Shown here: in pieces, positions 60,228-64,000 of the stretch | How the letters are laid out: every line of letters starts with the position of its first letter | Numbering within the stretch: the stretch's first letter is position 1 | Origin: Micromonospora sp. MP36 | GTDB lineage: Bacteria > Actinomycetota > Actinomycetes > Mycobacteriales > Micromonosporaceae | Length of the DNA: 64,000 bases | NCBI RefSeq assembly: GCF_008119785.1 | Contig: NZ_VSFA01000029.1 | Span: forward strand, 1-64,000 | Direction: 5' to 3' | Notes under the pieces: model-generated | The model's database searches: none | What the model was told of the DNA's origin: nothing | The model's input: the letters and a program-made list of their open reading frames with translations, nothing else | Program-made: the position numbers and the translations under genes

Positions 60228-60682
60228 CCCACCCCTACCAACGCACCGGCCCGGCGAGCACCGGCCAGGGGCTGCCGGACTGCGCCTGGCTGATCCGTCA
60301 GTTCGCCGAGGACGTACCCGGGGTCACCCACGCGATGCTCGTCTCGCTGGACGGCCTCCAGCTCGCCGCCTCCGGCAGCGTCGGCCGCGACCTCGGCGAC
60401 CAGCTCTCCGCGCTGACCGCCGGCCTGCTGAGCATGGCCGACCGCAGCGCGTCCCTGCTGGACCTCGGCCCTTCCGAGTACCTGACCGTCCGGCTGCCCC
60501 GCGGGCACCTGCTGTTCATGCGGGTCGGCGAGTCGGCGGGGCTGGCGGTGGCCGCCGCTCCCGGCTGCGACCTGCGGGTCGTCTCGTACCGGATGACCCA
60601 GTTCGTCGGCGCGGTGTGGCACGCCCTCACCCCGCAGGTCCGCCACGAACTGCACCGGATGACCGCCAGTCAGCCCCGGTGA
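60224..60682 (+). CDS. cvnB: CvnB-like roadblock/LC7 protein
   Basis: 152 residues with the roadblock/LC7 fold: a beta strand in THAMLVSLDGLQLAASG, a central helix DLGDQLSALTAGLLSMAD, and LTVRLPRGHLLFMRVGES. These proteins form a dimer and act as a regulator of the CvnD GTPase in conservons. ATG 60224 overlaps the cvnA stop, with AAGGA nine bases before. The cvnC gene starts 19 bases later. The length and gene order match the usual cvnA-cvnB-cvnC-cvnD set. Confidence 0.92.
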   Translation: MTHPYQRTGPASTGQGLPDCAWLIRQFAEDVPGVTHAMLVSLDGLQLAASGSVGRDLGDQLSALTAGLLSMADRSASLLDLGPSEYLTVRLPRGHLLFMRVGESAGLAVAAAPGCDLRVVSYRMTQFVGAVWHALTPQVRHELHRMTASQPR

Positions 60683-60701
60683 CGGGCCGAAGGAGCCGAT
60701 C

Positions 60702-61043
60702 ATGCCGATGACCTACTGGAAGGTGCGGCCGTACGTGCTGACCGCCGGGCGGACCCGTACCCGGCAGCCGCTGCTGGTGCACACCCTGGTGTCGGTGCCG
60801 CACTACGACGCCGTCTTCGCCTCCGGGCTGCTGCCCGAGGCCCGGACGCTGTACGAGCACGCCCGCCGGGCGGCCCGCTCGGTGGCCGAACTCTCCGCGG
60901 CCTGCGGGATGTCGCTGGGGGTGACCCGGGTGGTCGTCGACGACCTGGCCGCCACCGACCGGCTCATGATCCACGCCGACCACCACAACGTCGACTTCCG
61001 CCTCCTGGAGAGACTTCGCGATGGCCTCCGCAAGCTTGCCTGA
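60702..61043 (+). CDS. cvnC: CvnC-like DUF742 protein
   Basis: 113-residue DUF742 protein: VRPYVLTAGRTRTRQ at the N-terminus is the family hallmark, then a winged-helix-like core (RSVAELSAACGMSLGVTRVV, VDDLAATDRLMIH). The family is only found with the other conservon proteins, and its role in the complex is not established. ATG 60702 follows AAGGAG. Its 3' end overlaps the cvnD start by 23 bases, so the two are tightly linked. Confidence 0.92.
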   Translation: MPMTYWKVRPYVLTAGRTRTRQPLLVHTLVSVPHYDAVFASGLLPEARTLYEHARRAARSVAELSAACGMSLGVTRVVVDDLAATDRLMIHADHHNVDFRLLERLRDGLRKLA

Positions 61044-61626
61044 CACTCCGCTGCTGACCTCGGCGAAGATCGTCATCGCGGGCGGCTTCGGCGTCGGCAA
61101 GACCACCTGCGTCGGGTCCATCTCGGAGATCCCGCCGATCAACACCGAGGCGTGGATGACCGCGGCCAGCGAGACCGTCGACCGGATGGACCCGGGGATC
61201 GACAAGAAGACCACCACGGTGGCGATGGACTTCGGCCGGCTGACCATCGGCCCCGACCTCGTGCTGTACCTGTTCGGCACGCCGGGCCAGCCCCGGTTCT
61301 GGCCCATGTGGGACGACCTGTGCCGGGGCGCGGTCGGCGCGCTGGTGCTCGCCGACACCCGGAACCTGGCCGCCGCGTTCCCGGCGGTCAACTACTTCGA
61401 ACAGGACAGCGACCTGCCGTTCGTGGTCTGCGTGAACCTCTTCGACGGGGTGCTGCACCACCCGCTCGAGGAGGTACGCGAAGCGCTCGCGCTGCCCGCC
61501 GGCGTACCGCTGACCGCCTGCGACGCCCGTGACCCGTCGTCGGTGGCGCGGGCCCTGCTGACGGTCGTGGAGCACACCATGTCCCGTACCGCCCGGCCCA
61601 CCGCGGGCGCCCTCGCGGCGCGGTAG
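61021..61626 (+). CDS. cvnD: CvnD-like small GTPase
   Basis: 201 residues. The P-loop GGFGVGKTT (21-29), switch region with TTTVAMDFGRL, and LYLFGTPGQPRFWPMWDD (the DxxG-like G3 region) are clear, and the base-recognition VVCVNLFDG takes the NKxD place. CvnD proteins are Ras-like GTPases of the MglA/Rab type that signal downstream of the CvnA kinase. ATG 61021 lies inside cvnC. A flavoprotein gene starts 18 bases after its stop, so the four-gene cassette continues into an enzyme gene. Confidence 0.93.
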   Translation: MASASLPDTPLLTSAKIVIAGGFGVGKTTCVGSISEIPPINTEAWMTAASETVDRMDPGIDKKTTTVAMDFGRLTIGPDLVLYLFGTPGQPRFWPMWDDLCRGAVGALVLADTRNLAAAFPAVNYFEQDSDLPFVVCVNLFDGVLHHPLEEVREALALPAGVPLTACDARDPSSVARALLTVVEHTMSRTARPTAGALAAR

Positions 61627-61643
61627 CCCAACCTGGAGGAACG

Positions 61644-62882
61644 ATGCGCAAGATCCTGATCGTCGGAGCCGGACAGTCCGGGCTCCAGCTCGCCCTGAGC
61701 CTGCTCGCCGAGGGCTACGACGTGACCGTCATGTCCGCCCGTACGCCCGACGAGATCCGCCGCGGCTGGGTGATGAGCACCCAGGCCATGTTCGGCAGCG
61801 CGCTGGCCACCGAACGCCGGTACGGGCTGGACCTGTGGCAGGACCAGGCGCCCCGGATCGAGGGGTTGCAGGTCTCGCTGTCCGCCCCGCCCGGCGAGCG
61901 GGCGCTGCGGATCCCGGGCCCGATCGACGAACCGGCGCAGAGCACCGACCAGCGGATCAAGATGGCCACCTGGCTGGAGCTGTTCGAGCAGCGCGGCGGG
62001 ACCGTGCTCTACCAGACGGTGACCACCGCCGACCTGGACGGGCTGACCCGGCTCGGCCGGTACGACCTGACCGTGGTGGCCGCCGGCAAGGGCGACCTGG
62101 TGGGCGTCTTCGACCGGGACCCGCAGCGCTCGGTCTACGACACGCCGCAGCGGGGGCTGGCCGTGGCGTACGTGCACGGGATGACCCCGGACCCGCTGCT
62201 GCCGATGCCGCACGTCGGCTTCAACGCCGTACCGGGGCTGGGTGAGCTGTTCGTCATTCCCGGGCTGACCCACTCCGGCCCCTGCGAGATCCTGTTCTGG
62301 GAGGCGGTGCCCGGCGGTCCGCTGGACCTGTGGACCGAACGGCGCGACCCGGCCGAGCACCTGAAACTGACCCTCGACCTGGCTCGCCGCTACACCCCGT
62401 GGGTCTACGAGCGGTGCGCCGACGTGGAGCTGACCGACGGCCGGGCCACCCTCTCCGGCCGTTACACCCCGACCGTCCGCCACCCGGTGGCCGAACTGCC
62501 CTCGGGCGGGCTCGTCCTCGGCATGGCCGACGTGGTGGTGGCCAACGACCCGATCACCGGCCAGGGCAGCAACACCGCCGCCAAGTGTGCGTACTCGTAC
62601 CTGGGGTCGATCGTGAAGCGCGGCGACCAGCCGTTCGACCGGGAGTGGATGACGGAGACCTTCGAGCGGTTCTGGGCCGAGACCGGCGAGGCGGTCACCG
62701 GCTGGACCAACGCGATGCTGCAACCGCTGCCGCCGCACGTGCAGCAGATCCTCGGGGCCGCCGCCGGGAATCCGGTGGTCGCCCGGCGTTTCGCCAACGG
62801 CTTCAGCGATCCGAACGACTTCCGGGACTGGTTCATGACGCCGGACGCCGCCGAGCGTTACCTGGCCGGCGTCGCCGGCTGA
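61644..62882 (+). CDS. styrene/indole monooxygenase-like flavoprotein
   Basis: 412 residues. KILIVGAGQSGLQLALSLLA gives the FAD fold, and later ADVVVANDPITGQGSNTAAK gives the GD-type FAD contact. The protein lacks the NADPH-binding DG motif of single-component hydroxylases and looks like the StyA/SMOA oxygenase group, which receives reduced FAD from a separate reductase. No reductase is next to it. ATG 61644 follows CTGGAGGAACG. Its place at the end of the conservon suggests it is the cassette's effector enzyme, in the position often held by a P450 (CvnE). The substrate is unknown. Confidence 0.85.
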   Translation: MRKILIVGAGQSGLQLALSLLAEGYDVTVMSARTPDEIRRGWVMSTQAMFGSALATERRYGLDLWQDQAPRIEGLQVSLSAPPGERALRIPGPIDEPAQSTDQRIKMATWLELFEQRGGTVLYQTVTTADLDGLTRLGRYDLTVVAAGKGDLVGVFDRDPQRSVYDTPQRGLAVAYVHGMTPDPLLPMPHVGFNAVPGLGELFVIPGLTHSGPCEILFWEAVPGGPLDLWTERRDPAEHLKLTLDLARRYTPWVYERCADVELTDGRATLSGRYTPTVRHPVAELPSGGLVLGMADVVVANDPITGQGSNTAAKCAYSYLGSIVKRGDQPFDREWMTETFERFWAETGEAVTGWTNAMLQPLPPHVQQILGAAAGNPVVARRFANGFSDPNDFRDWFMTPDAAERYLAGVAG

Positions 62883-62891
62883 CCGGGCGGG

Positions 62892-62922
62892 CCGGGATCC
62901 ATCCGTCCCTGGTGGATCCCGG
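62892..62922. terminator. terminator after the flavoprotein
   Basis: CCGGGATCCA (62892-62901) and TGGATCCCGG (62913-62922) form a perfect 10-bp stem with an 11-base loop, starting nine bases after the stop. It ends the conservon operon. Confidence 0.75.
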
Positions 62923-63089
62923 CTGCCGGGACGGCCGCCCGGCTCGGTACGCACCGGGGCGAAGGACCTCGCGCGGCACCCCGCGACGACAGCCCGGTTC
63001 CGTCAGAGATCCCGGGCCACCCGGCTCCGGGACGCTCCCCTGGTGGGCGGGACCGGGTGGCCGTAAAGGCGATGGCTGGCCTGTAGATC

Positions 63090-63119
63090 TTGACGGCGCC
63101 GCCTCGGTGCGGGTGGATA
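63090..63119 (+). promoter_or_regulatory. candidate promoter of the M1 peptidase gene
   Basis: TTGACG (63090-63095), a good -35, and TGGATA (63114-63119), a moderate -10, are separated by 18 bases. The start codon is 47 bases downstream. Confidence 0.4.
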
Positions 63120-63166
63120 GGGCCAACCCCCCGAAGGCCAGCGGTCTTCCCACAGGAAGGATTCCC

Positions 63167-64000
63167 ATGACCATCCCACGCCTGCGCGGTGCCGCGCTGG
63201 CCACGGTCGCCCTAGTGGCTGCCGGGTCGGCGGTGGCACCGGACGCGGCCGGCGCGGCACCGGGCAACCCCGGCGCCCCCCGGTACTCGGCCGGTGCGGC
63301 GAGCGTCCACGACCCCTACTTCCCGGACCAGGGCAACGGCGGATACGACGTCCAGCACTACGACTTCGACTTCTCCTACGACCCGGCGACCCGGCTCATG
63401 GACGCCACCGCCACGATCACCGCGATCGCCACCCAGGACCTCGACCGGTTCAACCTCGACTTCCGCGGGCCGGACGTCTCCTCGGTGACGGTCAACGGGC
63501 ACGCGCACGACTTCACCCGTGAGGGCCAGGAACTGATCGTCACCCCGCGCCCGAAGCTCAAGGCCGGGCAGACCTTCACCGTGGTGGTGAAGTACGCCGG
63601 CGTACCGAGCGTCATCACCGACCCGGACGAGTCGATTGAAGGCTGGGTGCCGACCGACGACGGCGCCTTCGTCGCCGGGGAGCCGCAGGGCGCGCCGGCC
63701 TGGCTGCCCACCAACGACCACCCGACCGACAAGGCCACCTACCGGTTCACCGCCAAGGTGCCGGAGGGCCTCACCGCCGTCGGCAACGGCCAGCTCCTCT
63801 CCCAGGAGACCAGGGACGGCTGGACCACCTTCGTCTGGGACTCGACCGAGCCGATGGCCAGCTACCTGGCGACGGTCACCATCGGCAACTTCGTGGTCAC
63901 CGAGTCGACCACGCCGAGCGGGATCCCGGTGTACGTGGCGGTCGACCCGCGGCTGGTCGCCGGATCGGCGAGTGCGGTGTCGCAGATCCCGAAGATGATC
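63167..64000 (+). CDS. secreted M1-family metallopeptidase, 5' part only
   Basis: The first 278 residues of a gene that runs off the window. A signal peptide (RGAALATVALVAAGSAV) precedes GGYDVQHYDFDFSYDPATRL, the start of the M1 N-terminal beta domain, and the WLPTNDHPTDKATYRF and YLATVTIGNF segments that are common in M1 aminopeptidases of actinobacteria. The catalytic HEXXH and GXMEN motifs lie beyond the window, so activity cannot be judged. ATG 63167 follows GGAAGG by six bases. It stands alone after the conservon terminator. Confidence 0.88.
   Translation, partial: MTIPRLRGAALATVALVAAGSAVAPDAAGAAPGNPGAPRYSAGAASVHDPYFPDQGNGGYDVQHYDFDFSYDPATRLMDATATITAIATQDLDRFNLDFRGPDVSSVTVNGHAHDFTREGQELIVTPRPKLKAGQTFTVVVKYAGVPSVITDPDESIEGWVPTDDGAFVAGEPQGAPAWLPTNDHPTDKATYRFTAKVPEGLTAVGNGQLLSQETRDGWTTFVWDSTEPMASYLATVTIGNFVVTESTTPSGIPVYVAVDPRLVAGSASAVSQIPKMI

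Noticed and set aside
1-64000. tRNA, rRNA, CRISPR arrays, transposases, integrases or att sites
   Set aside because: None was seen in reading both strands. The truncated junction at 49557-49560 has no repeat or transposase next to it.

Overview
The window reads as chromosomal DNA of a high-GC actinobacterium. Coding is dense, third codon positions are almost always G or C, GTG starts are common, and many genes are coupled by ATGA or GTGA overlaps. A hopanoid operon, a 'conservon' signalling operon and several TANNNT-N6/7-start leaderless promoters together suggest a Micromonosporaceae-like member. That placement is inference; no rRNA, tRNA or other marker gene is present.

Layout. 74-4.6 kb: a small stress-type membrane protein, a gene-poor stretch, a large secreted HEXXH metalloprotease and a lipoprotein. 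4.75-17.0 kb: an MFS transporter, then a hopanoid operon (dxs, hpnC, hpnD, hpnE, polyprenyl synthase, squalene-hopene cyclase, an HpnG-IspH fusion, hpnH) that carries both its isoprenoid entry enzyme and its isoprenoid exit enzyme. 17.0-20.4 kb, opposite strand: an SDR and an unusual glycosyltransferase/wax-ester-synthase fusion. 20.5-23.2 kb: a PAP2 phosphatase between two DMT-type membrane proteins. 23.3-30 kb: a secreted amidase, a GNAT, an NTF2-like protein, a GH65 enzyme and a spermidine-synthase-like protein. 30.0-37.3 kb: a five-gene SWIM / unknown / VWA / MoxR-AAA+ / DUF5682 operon that matches the uncharacterised E. coli yehLMPQ system, with the YehQ part split into two genes. 37.3-41.4 kb (minus): a flavin monooxygenase, a TetR regulator, an SRPBCC protein with a palindromic operator over its promoter, and pncB.

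41.6-47.8 kb: a frameshifted membrane-protein gene, a DUF11-like cell-surface protein, an M23 peptidase, an ABM-domain protein, a CPA1 antiporter, a Sua5/YrdC protein and a small Cys-containing protein. 47.8-58.0 kb: iolD lacking its N-terminus abuts, head to head, a sugar ABC permease lacking its N-terminal half. This looks like a deletion (or assembly) junction. The rest of a sugar-utilisation operon follows: permease, ATPase, PHP hydrolase, TIM-barrel isomerase, Gfo/Idh/MocA oxidoreductase and GH38 alpha-mannosidase. 58.0-64 kb: an SGNH hydrolase, a conservon (cvnA-D) followed by a styrene-monooxygenase-like flavoprotein, and the start of an M1 metallopeptidase that runs off the window.

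The genes most worth following are the YehLMPQ-like operon, the two fusion proteins on either side of the hopanoid locus boundary, and the broken iolD/permease junction. Nothing was computed or searched; all family assignments come from reading the translated sequence.
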